Counted from the first letter of the stretch, positions 24,704 through 34,013 are shown. The stretch: DNA of 36,511 nucleotides from Candidatus Blautia merdipullorum (GCA_019118685.1 DWYL01000135.1:1-36511), one strand, 5' to 3'. The notes: generated by a model not told the origin, from the letters alone. Numbers and translations are program-made.

Positions 24704-26429
24704 GAAACTGCTTCGATCTGTACGGGAATACAAAAAGGAATCTATTATGACACCGATTCTCGTAATCTTTGAAGTGTTTATGGAAGTGCTGATCCCGCTT
24801 CTGATGGCCCAGATTATCGACGTAGGAATCGCTAACGGAGATATGGGGTACATACTGCGTATAGGAGTGCTTCTGGTAGTCATGGCAATTGTGTCTCTGT
24901 TTTTTGGCGCTATGGCAGGAAGAACGGGAGCAATCGCATCTTCAGGTTATGCCAAAAATCTGAGGCATGATATATTTTATAAAATACAGGAATTTTCATT
25001 TAAGAATATTGATCATTTTTCAACATCCAGTCTGGTGACTAGGCTGACCACAGATATCACTAACATTCAGATGGCATACATGATGACTATCCGTATGCTG
25101 GTAAGAGCGCCGATCATGATCGTGCTGTCTCTTATCATGACCCTGACGATCAATGCAGATATTGCCCTGATGTTGCTGATTACAGTACCGATCCTGGGGG
25201 GAGCGCTGATCTTTATCGCGAAGAAAGCCCATCCTCACTTTATCCAGGTATTTGATGAATATGATGTGCTGAATAATACCGTACAGGAGAACGTGAATGC
25301 AGCCAGAGTGGTAAAGGCATATGTAAGGGCTGAATATGAAAATCAGAAATTTCATAAGATTTCAGGAATCGTCTATAAACTGTTTACCACCGCTGAGAAG
25401 ATCGTAGCCTGGAACAATCCGGTGATGATGTTTACTATGTATCTGGTAGTTCTTTGCATGGTTTATATCGGCGGCCAGAGTATTGTTTTCGGAACTATGG
25501 AGACCGGCGAGCTTACCAGCGTGATCGTTTATGCGATCCAGATCCTCAGTTCTCTGATGATCGTTTCCTTTGTTTTTGTACTGATCATGATCGCTCAGGC
25601 GTCTACAGACCGTATTACAGAGGTTATGGATGAAGTGCCGGAAATGTCTGACAAAGAGGACGCAAAGACAGAAGTGAAGAACGGTGACATTGATTTTGAA
25701 AACGTAGATTTCAGCTATGCCGGAGAGGGCGGAAATCTTTCTTTGAAAAATGTTAATCTTCATATTAAATCAGGACAGATGATCGGTGTGATCGGCGGCA
25801 CCGGAAGCGCAAAGTCTACCTTGGTACAGCTGATTCCCAGACTTTATGACGTAACGAAAGGTACTGTAAAAGTAGGAGATGTGGATGTACGGGATTACAA
25901 ACTGGAATCTCTCCGCGATCAGGTTTCTGTGGTACTCCAGAAAAATGTGCTGTTTACAGGATCGATTTACGACAACATCCGCTGGGGCGATGAGAACGCC
26001 ACAGATGAGGAAGTCCAAAGAGTCTGTAAGCTGGCTCAGGCTGACAGCTTTATCCAGGAATTCCCGGATAAGTATGACACCATGATCGTGGAAGGGGGAA
26101 ATAACGTTTCCGGCGGTCAGAAACAGAGACTTTGTATTGCAAGAGCTCTGCTGAAAAAACCCAAGGTACTGATCCTGGACGATTCTACCAGTGCGGTAGA
26201 TACCAAGACAGACGCTATGATCCGTAAAGCCTTCAGAGAAGAGATACCGGATACTACCAAGATCATCATTGCACAGAGGATCTCTTCTGTAGAAGATGCG
26301 GATATGATCATTGTTATGGAAAATGGTGAGATCAACGGCGTAGGAACTTCAGAAGAACTGCTGAAGAACAACGCTATTTATCGTGAAATCTATGAATCAC
26401 AGATTAAAGGAGGTGGAGAGGATGAGTAA
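24696..26429 (+). CDS. ABC exporter half-transporter A, degenerate ATP site
   Basis: This 577-residue type IV ABC half-transporter has six membrane helices (about 15-310) followed by a nucleotide-binding domain. Walker A reads GGTGSAKS (367-374), with Ala372 where Gly precedes Lys373. Walker B is LILDDS with Asp496 in place of the catalytic Glu. The switch His is Gln527 (AQRISS). The signature VSGGQKQR is canonical. This is the pattern of the non-catalytic partner in heterodimeric exporters such as BmrCD and TM287/288. It overlaps marR by eight bases at its start and subunit B by eight bases at its end. Substrate is unknown, probably a drug or amphipath. Confidence 0.93.
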   Translation: MNRKLLRSVREYKKESIMTPILVIFEVFMEVLIPLLMAQIIDVGIANGDMGYILRIGVLLVVMAIVSLFFGAMAGRTGAIASSGYAKNLRHDIFYKIQEFSFKNIDHFSTSSLVTRLTTDITNIQMAYMMTIRMLVRAPIMIVLSLIMTLTINADIALMLLITVPILGGALIFIAKKAHPHFIQVFDEYDVLNNTVQENVNAARVVKAYVRAEYENQKFHKISGIVYKLFTTAEKIVAWNNPVMMFTMYLVVLCMVYIGGQSIVFGTMETGELTSVIVYAIQILSSLMIVSFVFVLIMIAQASTDRITEVMDEVPEMSDKEDAKTEVKNGDIDFENVDFSYAGEGGNLSLKNVNLHIKSGQMIGVIGGTGSAKSTLVQLIPRLYDVTKGTVKVGDVDVRDYKLESLRDQVSVVLQKNVLFTGSIYDNIRWGDENATDEEVQRVCKLAQADSFIQEFPDKYDTMIVEGGNNVSGGQKQRLCIARALLKKPKVLILDDSTSAVDTKTDAMIRKAFREEIPDTTKIIIAQRISSVEDADMIIVMENGEINGVGTSEELLKNNAIYREIYESQIKGGGEDE

Positions 26430-28314
26430 ACCAAATGATAAGCCAAAGGTAAGCGCAGGTACCCTTAAGACAGCAGGAAGACTTATGAAATATGTGACAG
26501 GTCCTTATAAGGTACAGTTTATCATTGTATTGATTTGTATACTTATGACCTCCATATCATCTATCGCGGTATCCCTTTCCTTGAGATTTTTATTGGACGA
26601 TTATATCCTGCCTCTGGTGGGACAGCAGGATCCGAATTTCTCTGAACTGTATAAAGCTATGGCGGTTCTGGCCTGCATTTTTATACTGGGTGTCATTGCC
26701 AGTTTTATATACAACCGTATGATGGTTGTGATCGGCCAGGGCGTGCTGAAGAAGGTCAGAGATGAAATGTTTGAACATATGCAGACCCTTCCGATCCGCT
26801 ACTTTGATCAGAATACCAACGGCTCTATCATGAGTCTTTACACAAATGATACTGATACTCTGAGGCAGATGATCAACCAGTCCATCCCTCAGGTCCTTAT
26901 GTCTAGTTTTACTATTGTAGTAACTTTTATTTCTATGCTGCTTTTGAGTCCGATACTTACAGCACTGGCTGTTCTGGTGATTCTGCTTATGATAGTAGTG
27001 GCCAGATATGTAGGCGGAAACAGCGGCAAGTATTTTATCCGCCAGCAGATTGACCTGGCAGATGTGACCGGATATGTAGAAGAGCATATGAACGGTCAGA
27101 GGGTTATCAAGGTCTTCAACCATGAAAGAAAGACAGAAGAAGAATTTGATAAATTAAATGAGCGCCTTTATGAAAGCGCTTCTTCTGCTCATACTTTTGC
27201 AAGTATGATGGGACCTATCATCGGTAATATGGGAAACCTGCAGTTCGTGCTCACAGCCATCTTCGGCGGCGTTCTTTCCGTAGCAGGAGTCGGCGGCATC
27301 ACACTGGGAGTTATGGCTTCTTATCTTCAGTTTACCAGAAGTTTTACACAGCCGTTTATGCAGATTGCCCAGCAGTTTAACTCTATCATCATGGCTCTGG
27401 CAGGTGCAGAACGTATCTTCCATATGATCGATGAGGAGCCGGAGGTAGACGACGGATATGTAACTCTTGTAAATGCCAGAAAGAATGCCGACGGAAGCCT
27501 TACTGAATGTAAGGAGCGTACAGGAGTATGGGCCTGGAAGCATCCTCATCAGGCTGACGGCAGCGTAACTTATACAGAATTAAAAGGTGACGTTAGATTC
27601 TTTGATATGTCTTTCGGATATACCGATGATCATATGGTACTCCATGATCTGACCCTTTACGCAAAGCCGGGGCAGAAGGTTGCCTTCGTAGGTTCTACCG
27701 GTGCAGGTAAAACCACGATTACAAACCTGATCAATCGTTTCTATGATGTGCAGGATGGTAAGATCCGCTACGACGGAATCAACATCAACAAGATCAAAAA
27801 GGCAGATCTCCGTCATTCTCTGGGAATCGTACTTCAGGATACCCACTTGTTTACCGGAACCATTATGGAAAACATCCGGTACGGAAAGCTGGATGCCACG
27901 GACGAAGAAGTCTATGCTGCAGCCAGACTGGCCCATGCGGATCAGTTTATCAATATGCTTCCAAAGGGATATGATACAGTACTTACCGGTGACGGTGAAG
28001 AACTGTCTCAGGGACAGCGTCAGCTGCTGGCTATTGCCAGAGCCGCCATCGCAGACCCGCCGGTATTGATTCTGGACGAGGCAACTTCCAGCATCGATAC
28101 CCGTACAGAGCGTATCGTGCAGCAGGGTATGGATAACCTGATGAAGGGACGTACTGTATTCGTTATTGCTCACAGACTGTCCACTATCCGGAATAGTGAT
28201 GCCATCATGGTTCTGGAACACGGACGGATCATCGAGAGAGGTACCCATAAAGAGCTGCTGGCTATGAAGGGAACCTACTATCAGTTGTATACTGGAAAAC
28301 TGGAACTGTCATAG
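26422..28314 (+). CDS. ABC exporter half-transporter B, catalytic ATP site
   Basis: This 630-residue partner of half-transporter A has six membrane helices in the first 320 residues and a nucleotide-binding domain with Walker A GSTGAGKTT (424-432), Walker B LILDEATS with Glu553, and switch His584 (AHRLSTI). Its signature is LSQGQRQ rather than LSGGQ, as expected for the subunit that completes the degenerate site of A. An extra segment of about 40 residues (about 350-385, including CKERTGVWAWKHPHQADG) lies between membrane and ATPase domains and accounts for the length. GGAGGTGGAGAGG before the ATG at 26422 supports this start over an upstream ATG at 26383. Confidence 0.93.
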   Translation: MSKPNDKPKVSAGTLKTAGRLMKYVTGPYKVQFIIVLICILMTSISSIAVSLSLRFLLDDYILPLVGQQDPNFSELYKAMAVLACIFILGVIASFIYNRMMVVIGQGVLKKVRDEMFEHMQTLPIRYFDQNTNGSIMSLYTNDTDTLRQMINQSIPQVLMSSFTIVVTFISMLLLSPILTALAVLVILLMIVVARYVGGNSGKYFIRQQIDLADVTGYVEEHMNGQRVIKVFNHERKTEEEFDKLNERLYESASSAHTFASMMGPIIGNMGNLQFVLTAIFGGVLSVAGVGGITLGVMASYLQFTRSFTQPFMQIAQQFNSIIMALAGAERIFHMIDEEPEVDDGYVTLVNARKNADGSLTECKERTGVWAWKHPHQADGSVTYTELKGDVRFFDMSFGYTDDHMVLHDLTLYAKPGQKVAFVGSTGAGKTTITNLINRFYDVQDGKIRYDGININKIKKADLRHSLGIVLQDTHLFTGTIMENIRYGKLDATDEEVYAAARLAHADQFINMLPKGYDTVLTGDGEELSQGQRQLLAIARAAIADPPVLILDEATSSIDTRTERIVQQGMDNLMKGRTVFVIAHRLSTIRNSDAIMVLEHGRIIERGTHKELLAMKGTYYQLYTGKLELS

Positions 28315-28332
28315 TTATTTATAGACGGGATG

Positions 28333-28427
28333 GAAGCCCCCTGTGTTTTCTTGCTCAGTCTGCGCTGGTTTGATTCTGAGGTCTCAAACCATGCTCGACA
28401 AATTCGCAGAAAACACAGGGGGCTTTC
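28333..28427. repeat. Palindromic repeat element, copy 3 (same core, different arms)
   Basis: Arms GAAGCCCCCTGTGTTTTC (28333-28350) and GAAAACACAGGGGGCTTTC (28409-28427) pair over 18 bp with one mismatch. They enclose a 58-base core (28351-28408) matching the copy 2 core at about 50 of 59 positions, in the same orientation. The core's inner stem is TGGTTTGA (28366-28373) with TCAAACCA (28384-28391). The arms share no sequence with those of copy 2. It follows the ABC operon and may weaken or stop transcription, though no long T-run is present. Confidence 0.9.
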
Positions 28428-28529
28428 TGCGTGTATAGAAAATGTGAGGTGGAGTCTGGGCTGGCTTGAGAAAATTCTGCTGGAATTGGGAGGGGTGATG
28501 GGATATACTTAGGGGAAAGAGGTGAGTGC

Positions 28530-28796
28530 ATGAGGTTTAAACCATTGCCTATTGGCGTAGATGATTTTGAAAAGATCAGAGAACAGGGATATTATTATGC
28601 AGATAAGACGCTGTTGATCAAGGAGCTTCTGGAAAATATTTATACTGCTGGGGAGGCCCCGAAGGTCGTAAATATAGAGGAACAGCTTTGCAGTTTTAAA
28701 TGGAAACGGGTCTTCGAGATGGAAAGGAAACGGCAGTATAAAAGCAGAGTTGGAAAAATGCCTTGGAATGTGATCTGCCTGAAAAGAGAAGGATGA
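28530..28796 (+). pseudogene. Remnant of an AAA-ATPase-like / PD-(D/E)XK nuclease family gene
   Basis: The first 36 residues (MRFKPLPIGVDDFEKIREQG, then YYYADKTLLIKELLEN) are the highly typical start of the AAA-ATPase-like proteins fused to a PDDEXK domain. In those proteins a P-loop region (RPRRFGKT-like) follows at once. Here that region is missing and the frame continues into 50 basic residues I cannot match, ending at 88 instead of roughly 550. It thus looks like an internal deletion or decayed copy. The ribosome site is good (GAGGTGAG), so a short peptide may still be made. The histidine kinase gene follows 29 bases later. Full-length relatives occur as multicopy families in Lachnospiraceae and Bacteroidetes. 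Confidence 0.72.
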
Positions 28797-28825
28797 AACG
28801 GAAAAGACAGATGAGGAGAACTACC

Positions 28826-30640
28826 ATGACGGGAAGATTTCGAAACTGGCTGGATGATCGCCTTAACAATCTAAAGATCAAAAAAAAATTGTTTTTGCTG
28901 TATTTTTACTGTATGATACTTCCATTGGTATTGACGGATGCAGTGATCATCGGGTTGATCGTCAAAAGAGAATATGATACGAAACAGGAAACAAGCAGAG
29001 GCATCGTCAGCGCTGTGAAATATAGTTTAAACAGCGCTGCGGAGGAGACGGTCATGCTTTCCAAGAATATTTACTTTAACAAGTATATCAATGAGTTTCT
29101 GAATACAGAATTTCAATCGACGCTGGATTATTATAATCAGTATCAGGAACTGCTGAAAGACTCTCTTTTTGACAGCTCGCTGGGAACCAGCAATTCCATT
29201 ATCCGGATGTATGCAGATAACGGCACCATCGTCAACGGCGGACGCTTCTGGCGTATGGAATCTGTGGAAGAGGAAAAATGGTATCGGGATTTTATGGATT
29301 CCGGACAGAACATGCAGATGTATTTTTACTATGAGGATGCAGGGCCGACCAACCCAAGTCCGGTGAAAAAGCTGTCTTTTGTACGGAAACTGGACCGATA
29401 TAAGCGGGATAAGTACAATAAGCTCCTGAGAATAGATCTGGATTATAATGCCATCAACCAGGGAATGACAATGGCGAATTATGGAGGTGATGTGTACGTC
29501 TGCTCCGAAACGGGACAGATTCTGCTATCCAATACCGGATTGGGCAACAGCAGTCAGAATTATTCTTATATCAGCAGCGTGGGGTATAGAAGCGGGGAAT
29601 ATACGGAAAGAATGGCGTTTTACGGACAGGAACTGACTATCTATGTGATGCCTTACAGCAGCGGTGTGGGAGAGGTTATGATTAAAAGCTTTCCGATTCT
29701 GGTACTGATGCTTCTGATAAATGTATTGTTTCCATGGATTTTTATGAATGCGCTTCGGAGAAATTTTGTGGAACGCATCGGCTTTCTGAGCCGGATTTTC
29801 AACTACAGCGTGGAAGGACGTCTGGAAGAAATTAAAAGTATCCATGGAACGGATGAAATTGCCTCTCTTATGCGTAATTACAATATTATGGCCCAAAAGA
29901 CCAATTCCCTGATCGAAACAGTTTATAAGAGCAGGCTGAAACAGCAGGAGATGAATATTGCAAGACAGAAAGCGGAACTGCTGGCCCTCCATGGGCAGAT
30001 AAATCCTCATTTCCTTTTTAATGTACTGGAGAATATCCGGATGCGCAGCGTATTGAAACAAGAGTATGAGACTGCAGATATGATCGAGCAGCTTGCTGTT
30101 ATGGAACGACAGTATGTAGAGTGGGGAACGGATATGGTAACTATAGGAGAAGAAAAGAAATTTGTAGAAGCTTATCTGAGATTGCAGAAATATCGTTTTG
30201 GAGACCGCCTTTCCTATTCCATAGAAATCCAGGAGGAATGTGCAGGCTATAAAATTCCGAAACTTTCTCTTGTGACTTTCGCAGAAAATTCCTGTGTACA
30301 CGGGATTGAAGATAAGGCGGCGAAATGCTGGATTTTTGTGAAAGCATATCGGCAGGAAGAAAAGCTTTACTTGGAAGTGGAAGATACAGGAAGCGGTATG
30401 CCGGAGTCCTATCTCTATTATCTGCGTGAGAGAATGGAAAACGCAAATATTGAGATGCTTCGGGAAAAAGGAAGAGTAGGTGTGATCAACGCATGCCTGA
30501 GGCTGAAGATGCAGACAGAGGGGAATATTCATTTTTCACTGGAAAGCGAGAAAATGGTGGGAACCATTGTGACAATATCAGCGCCTGTGAAATATTTTAG
30601 GGAGGGGGATAAAGATGCTGAAGGTACTGTTAGTAGATGA
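28826..30640 (+). CDS. YesM-type sensor histidine kinase
   Basis: This 604-residue membrane sensor has a helix near 20-45, a large extracellular domain (about 45-280), a second helix (about 283-310), HAMP-like linker, and a His_kinase domain with QINPHFLFN in which His395 is the phosphorylation site. A HATPase domain carries the N-box FAENSCVHGIE and EDTGSGMP. The ATG at 28826 has AGGAGA seven bases upstream; earlier in-frame ATGs add a highly basic stretch without a site. It overlaps the response regulator gene by 26 bases. Such kinases usually watch extracellular oligosaccharides, often with the solute-binding protein of the adjacent importer. Confidence 0.93.
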   Translation: MTGRFRNWLDDRLNNLKIKKKLFLLYFYCMILPLVLTDAVIIGLIVKREYDTKQETSRGIVSAVKYSLNSAAEETVMLSKNIYFNKYINEFLNTEFQSTLDYYNQYQELLKDSLFDSSLGTSNSIIRMYADNGTIVNGGRFWRMESVEEEKWYRDFMDSGQNMQMYFYYEDAGPTNPSPVKKLSFVRKLDRYKRDKYNKLLRIDLDYNAINQGMTMANYGGDVYVCSETGQILLSNTGLGNSSQNYSYISSVGYRSGEYTERMAFYGQELTIYVMPYSSGVGEVMIKSFPILVLMLLINVLFPWIFMNALRRNFVERIGFLSRIFNYSVEGRLEEIKSIHGTDEIASLMRNYNIMAQKTNSLIETVYKSRLKQQEMNIARQKAELLALHGQINPHFLFNVLENIRMRSVLKQEYETADMIEQLAVMERQYVEWGTDMVTIGEEKKFVEAYLRLQKYRFGDRLSYSIEIQEECAGYKIPKLSLVTFAENSCVHGIEDKAAKCWIFVKAYRQEEKLYLEVEDTGSGMPESYLYYLRERMENANIEMLREKGRVGVINACLRLKMQTEGNIHFSLESEKMVGTIVTISAPVKYFREGDKDAEGTVSR

Positions 30641-32204
30641 TGAGCCTTTTATCGCACAGGGGCTTTCTGTGCTGATAGACTGGGAAAAGTGGGGATATGA
30701 AATTGCAGGAATGGTTTATAATGGAAAAGAAGCTCTGGATTTTCTGAAAACCAATGAAGTAGATCTGATCCTGGCAGATGTTAAGATGCCGGTGATGGAT
30801 GGTATCACGCTTTTGAAAAAAATCAGAGAAGAGAGTGTGTCGGAGGCATTTTTTGTGATCGTCAGCGGCTATGGAGAGTTTTCCTATGCTCAGCAGGCAA
30901 TCAAATATAAATGTACAGATTATATTTTAAAGCCGGTGCAGAAAGAACAGCTTTCGGAACTTCTGGAGAGGGTGAACCAGCTGTATAACAAAAGAGAGAA
31001 TGAGAGATCTCAGGAAGAAAAAATGAAACAGGCATATTTTGCACGGTATATGCAGTCCATTCTCCTGGGAAGAGGAGACAGGGAAGCCGTAGAGTACATA
31101 TCCCAGAAAGTAGAAGCGCCTGAAGGGCTTCGCTATGTCTGCCTGGCATTGGAAAGCGGAGAAAAGATTATGGAACCGCAGACCATCAGGTGTGCGCAGA
31201 AAGGTGTTTATGCCAGATGCAGACAATACCTGGGAGATGCAGACGGCTATTTTGTTTTTATGGATCTGGCAGGAAGAGAAGAATGGTATGATGTTGGTAT
31301 GCTTTATGATGTGCATCAGGCCGGGAAAGCAAATATGACAGAAGAAACATTTTTGCGGGCTCTTTTGAATCATGTACAGGACGGGATTGAGATACCTGTC
31401 ACCGCTTATGTAGGCGATAAAGTAGAGAAAGTTGAAGATATCTACCGCTCTTTTCATACGGCGATAATGGCTCTCAGTTTTCAAAACTTTGATGCAGCTG
31501 AGCGCATCCGGTATTATTCAGAGAGAACAACGGAGAAAAGCGGTAAGATCATAAGCGAAGAGATTATAGAAGAACTGCTGAAAGCAGTTGAGGAAAACCA
31601 TAGGGATAGGATAAAGGGAATTGTAGAAACGGTTTTCCATGAAATAAATGGAGCGGATATGGAACCGGGAATGATACGGATCAATATGAATTATCTTCTT
31701 GTGCGGCTGACTCATTTGGGACTGGCCCAGGATGACAGCGTGGATCAAAACGAGATTATTTCTTATATCAGGGAAAATTCCTTTGATACCAAAATGGTAC
31801 GTGGAAGCCGGGAAAATTTTGAAACGTTTATGCTGGAGTATGCAGACTATCTCAGCGAATTGCGAAGAAATACGCAGGGAAGCGTGCTGGCGAAGGTGGA
31901 GAAAGAGATCAGGGAGAATTACTATGAGAATATTACCTTGAAGGAATTGAGTAAAAAATATTATGTAAACAGCGCTTATCTGGGACAGATGTTCCGAAAG
32001 CAGTATGGGATCCCCTTTAAAGAATATCTGAACAATTATCGGATTGAAAAAGCAGCGGAGTATCTCCTGCGGACAGAAGATAAGATCTATGCGGTGGCGG
32101 AACAGGTAGGATACCGGGATCTGGACTATTTTATCAACCGCTTTATTTCTGTGAAGGGGTGTACTCCCACAAGCTATCGAAAAAAGTTCCGGAATCATAC
32201 ATAA
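30615..32204 (+). CDS. YesN-type response regulator, REC plus AraC-type DNA-binding domain
   Basis: This 529-residue regulator has a receiver domain at 1-125, with acidic pair Asp8-Asp9, phospho-acceptor Asp55 in ILADVKMP and a Lys at KPV. A long middle region (about 130-420) is of no named fold I can see. Two AraC-type helix-turn-helix motifs sit at about 430-527 (LKELSKKYYVNSAYLGQMFRKQYG, then IYAVAEQVGYRDLDYFINRF). GGAGGGGG lies just before the ATG at 30615. It is expected to activate the importer operon that starts 138 bases downstream. A strong terminator follows its stop. Confidence 0.94.
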   Translation: MLKVLLVDDEPFIAQGLSVLIDWEKWGYEIAGMVYNGKEALDFLKTNEVDLILADVKMPVMDGITLLKKIREESVSEAFFVIVSGYGEFSYAQQAIKYKCTDYILKPVQKEQLSELLERVNQLYNKRENERSQEEKMKQAYFARYMQSILLGRGDREAVEYISQKVEAPEGLRYVCLALESGEKIMEPQTIRCAQKGVYARCRQYLGDADGYFVFMDLAGREEWYDVGMLYDVHQAGKANMTEETFLRALLNHVQDGIEIPVTAYVGDKVEKVEDIYRSFHTAIMALSFQNFDAAERIRYYSERTTEKSGKIISEEIIEELLKAVEENHRDRIKGIVETVFHEINGADMEPGMIRINMNYLLVRLTHLGLAQDDSVDQNEIISYIRENSFDTKMVRGSRENFETFMLEYADYLSELRRNTQGSVLAKVEKEIRENYYENITLKELSKKYYVNSAYLGQMFRKQYGIPFKEYLNNYRIEKAAEYLLRTEDKIYAVAEQVGYRDLDYFINRFISVKGCTPTSYRKKFRNHT

Positions 32205-32217
32205 TCGCGGAAAATCT

Positions 32218-32269
32218 AAAGACAGGATATGGTTTAGTGAAAAAAACTAAACTTTGTCCTGTCTTTTTT
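32218..32269 (+). terminator. Terminator of the two-component operon
   Basis: AAAGACAGGA (32218-32227) and TTTAG pair with CTAAA and TCCTGTCTTT (to about 32266), with a small internal loop, and end in six T. Confidence 0.9.
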
Positions 32270-32283
32270 CTATTTTTGTCAGG

Positions 32284-32312
32284 TTGTAACAAAAAGAAGA
32301 AATAGATAGAAT
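32284..32312 (+). promoter_or_regulatory. Promoter of the importer operon
   Basis: TTGTAA (32284-32289) and TAGAAT (32307-32312) are 17 bases apart, 31 bases before the ATG. The poor -35 fits a promoter needing the AraC-type regulator; no clear operator repeat is visible between the terminator and the -35. Confidence 0.6.
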
Positions 32313-32342
32313 AATAATATCAAAATTGAAGGAGGAAGCGAG

Positions 32343-34013
32343 ATGAAGAAAAAGCAGATGCTGGCAGCTCTTATGGGAGTTGCAATGCTCTCCACGCTTT
32401 TAGCTGGCTGTGGCGGCGGGGACAAAGAGGGCAGTTCTGAGGAGGGAGGAGTAAAAGAATTTACAGCCTTTTTTGCTGTGCCCGGAACGGAGATAAATGA
32501 TGACAATGAGATTCAACAGAAAATTGCAGAAATTACTGGTGCAAAGTGCAAGGAAACATGGCTGACCGGACAGACGGCAGAAGAGGCTGTGGGAACTATG
32601 ATCGCCGGGGGAGAATATCCGGATTTTATTGACGGTGGAGACGGTATGGCACAGCTATATGATGCAGGCGCATTGGTAGCTTTAGATGATTATATTGACG
32701 ATTATCCGAATATCAAGGAATACTTGACTGATCAGGAATGGGATAAGCTTCGTCAGGAGGACGGGCATATTTATTGGATCAATCAGTTCCAGAACATTTA
32801 CGGAGAGGAAAAGGCGACGACTCATAATGACGAAGCGTTCTGGATCCAGACCAGAGTCCTGGAGTGGGCTGGCTATCCGGAAGTAAAGACTATGGATCAG
32901 TATTTTGATCTGATCGAAGCCTATCAGGAAGCAAATCCGACCATGGAAGATGGTACTGAGAATATTCCATATACCATACTTTGTGAGGACTGGAGATATT
33001 TCTGTCTGGAGAATGCACCTCAGTTCCTGGACGGTTATCCAAATGACGGATCAGTTATCGTAGATCCTGAGGAATTAAAGGTGATCGATTATAATACGAC
33101 ACCTACGGCAGTGAAATACTTCCAGAAGCTGAATGAAGAATATCATAAAGGCATTGTAGATCCGGAATCCTTTACACAGACCTATGATGAGTATATCGCA
33201 AAACTTTCCACAGGACGTGTACTGGGCATGATCGACCAGTGGTGGAACTTTGCCTATAATGTAAATGATTCCTTAAAGCAGCAGGGACTGGACGAGCAGG
33301 GCTGCGATTATGTTCCTCTTCCAATCACTATTGAGGAAGGGATCCAGAATAAGTGGCACTGCTCCGGCAGTGTGTTGAATGAGGCCAGCGGTCTTGCAAT
33401 CACAACAAGCTGTGAGGATGTGGAGGGTGCCCTTCAGTTTATTAACGACCTTCTGAGCCAGGAGGTTCATGATCTGCGTTACTGGGGTGTAGAAGGAGAA
33501 GATTACGAGGTAGATGAAAACGGACTTTTCTACCGGACAGAAGAACAGAGACTTGAGGCATCTGATACTGCTTATAAGGCATCGCACCTGTGTACATATT
33601 CCTATTTTCCACAGTATGCAGGAACCAGCAGGGACGGTATTAACGCTATGCAGCCACAGTATCAGCCTACAGAATTTTTCGATGGATTAAGCGATGATGT
33701 AAAAAAATGCTTTGAAGCCTATGGCGCAGAAACCTACGTGGATATGCTGGGGACCAGCGAGGCACCGGGCCCATGGTATCCGATGTATTCTTATTCCAAT
33801 AATATGACTACCAGTACTCCTGGAGGTATGGCGCTGACAAAAATGGGAGAAATCAAGCATGAATATCTTCCAAAAGTTGTTATGGCAGAAGATTTTGATG
33901 CAGCCTGGGATGAATATATGGAGGCATATGAAAGCTGTGATCCCCAGGCATTCTTAGATGAGATGCAGGAGGAATTAGACAGAAGAATGGAAGAGGCTGC
34001 GAAGTATCAGTAA
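32343..34013 (+). CDS. Extracellular sugar-binding lipoprotein (LplA/YtcQ type)
   Basis: This is a 556-residue surface lipoprotein of an ABC importer. The signal peptide ends in LLAGC with lipidated Cys23, followed by a Gly/Ser/Glu linker. The mature protein is a large type-I solute-binding fold rich in Trp and Tyr (e.g. EDWRYFCLENAPQFLDGYP, MIDQWWNFAYN), as expected for binding oligosaccharides by stacking. GGAGG sits just before the ATG at 32343. It has its own promoter, is followed by a moderate hairpin and then two permease genes, and no ATPase gene is present; such importers usually share a housekeeping MsmK-type ATPase. The nearby GH8 suggests xylo-oligosaccharide. Confidence 0.93.
   Translation: MKKKQMLAALMGVAMLSTLLAGCGGGDKEGSSEEGGVKEFTAFFAVPGTEINDDNEIQQKIAEITGAKCKETWLTGQTAEEAVGTMIAGGEYPDFIDGGDGMAQLYDAGALVALDDYIDDYPNIKEYLTDQEWDKLRQEDGHIYWINQFQNIYGEEKATTHNDEAFWIQTRVLEWAGYPEVKTMDQYFDLIEAYQEANPTMEDGTENIPYTILCEDWRYFCLENAPQFLDGYPNDGSVIVDPEELKVIDYNTTPTAVKYFQKLNEEYHKGIVDPESFTQTYDEYIAKLSTGRVLGMIDQWWNFAYNVNDSLKQQGLDEQGCDYVPLPITIEEGIQNKWHCSGSVLNEASGLAITTSCEDVEGALQFINDLLSQEVHDLRYWGVEGEDYEVDENGLFYRTEEQRLEASDTAYKASHLCTYSYFPQYAGTSRDGINAMQPQYQPTEFFDGLSDDVKKCFEAYGAETYVDMLGTSEAPGPWYPMYSYSNNMTTSTPGGMALTKMGEIKHEYLPKVVMAEDFDAAWDEYMEAYESCDPQAFLDEMQEELDRRMEEAAKYQ

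Noticed and set aside
25791-25815. Sequencing error in the ABC subunit A P-loop (Ala for Gly)
   Set aside because: The same subunit also lacks the catalytic Glu and switch His, so the change fits a degenerate site rather than an error.
12948-28427. Repeats as a CRISPR array
   Set aside because: Three copies are spread over 15 kb, are palindromic elements with variable arms, and no cas gene is present.
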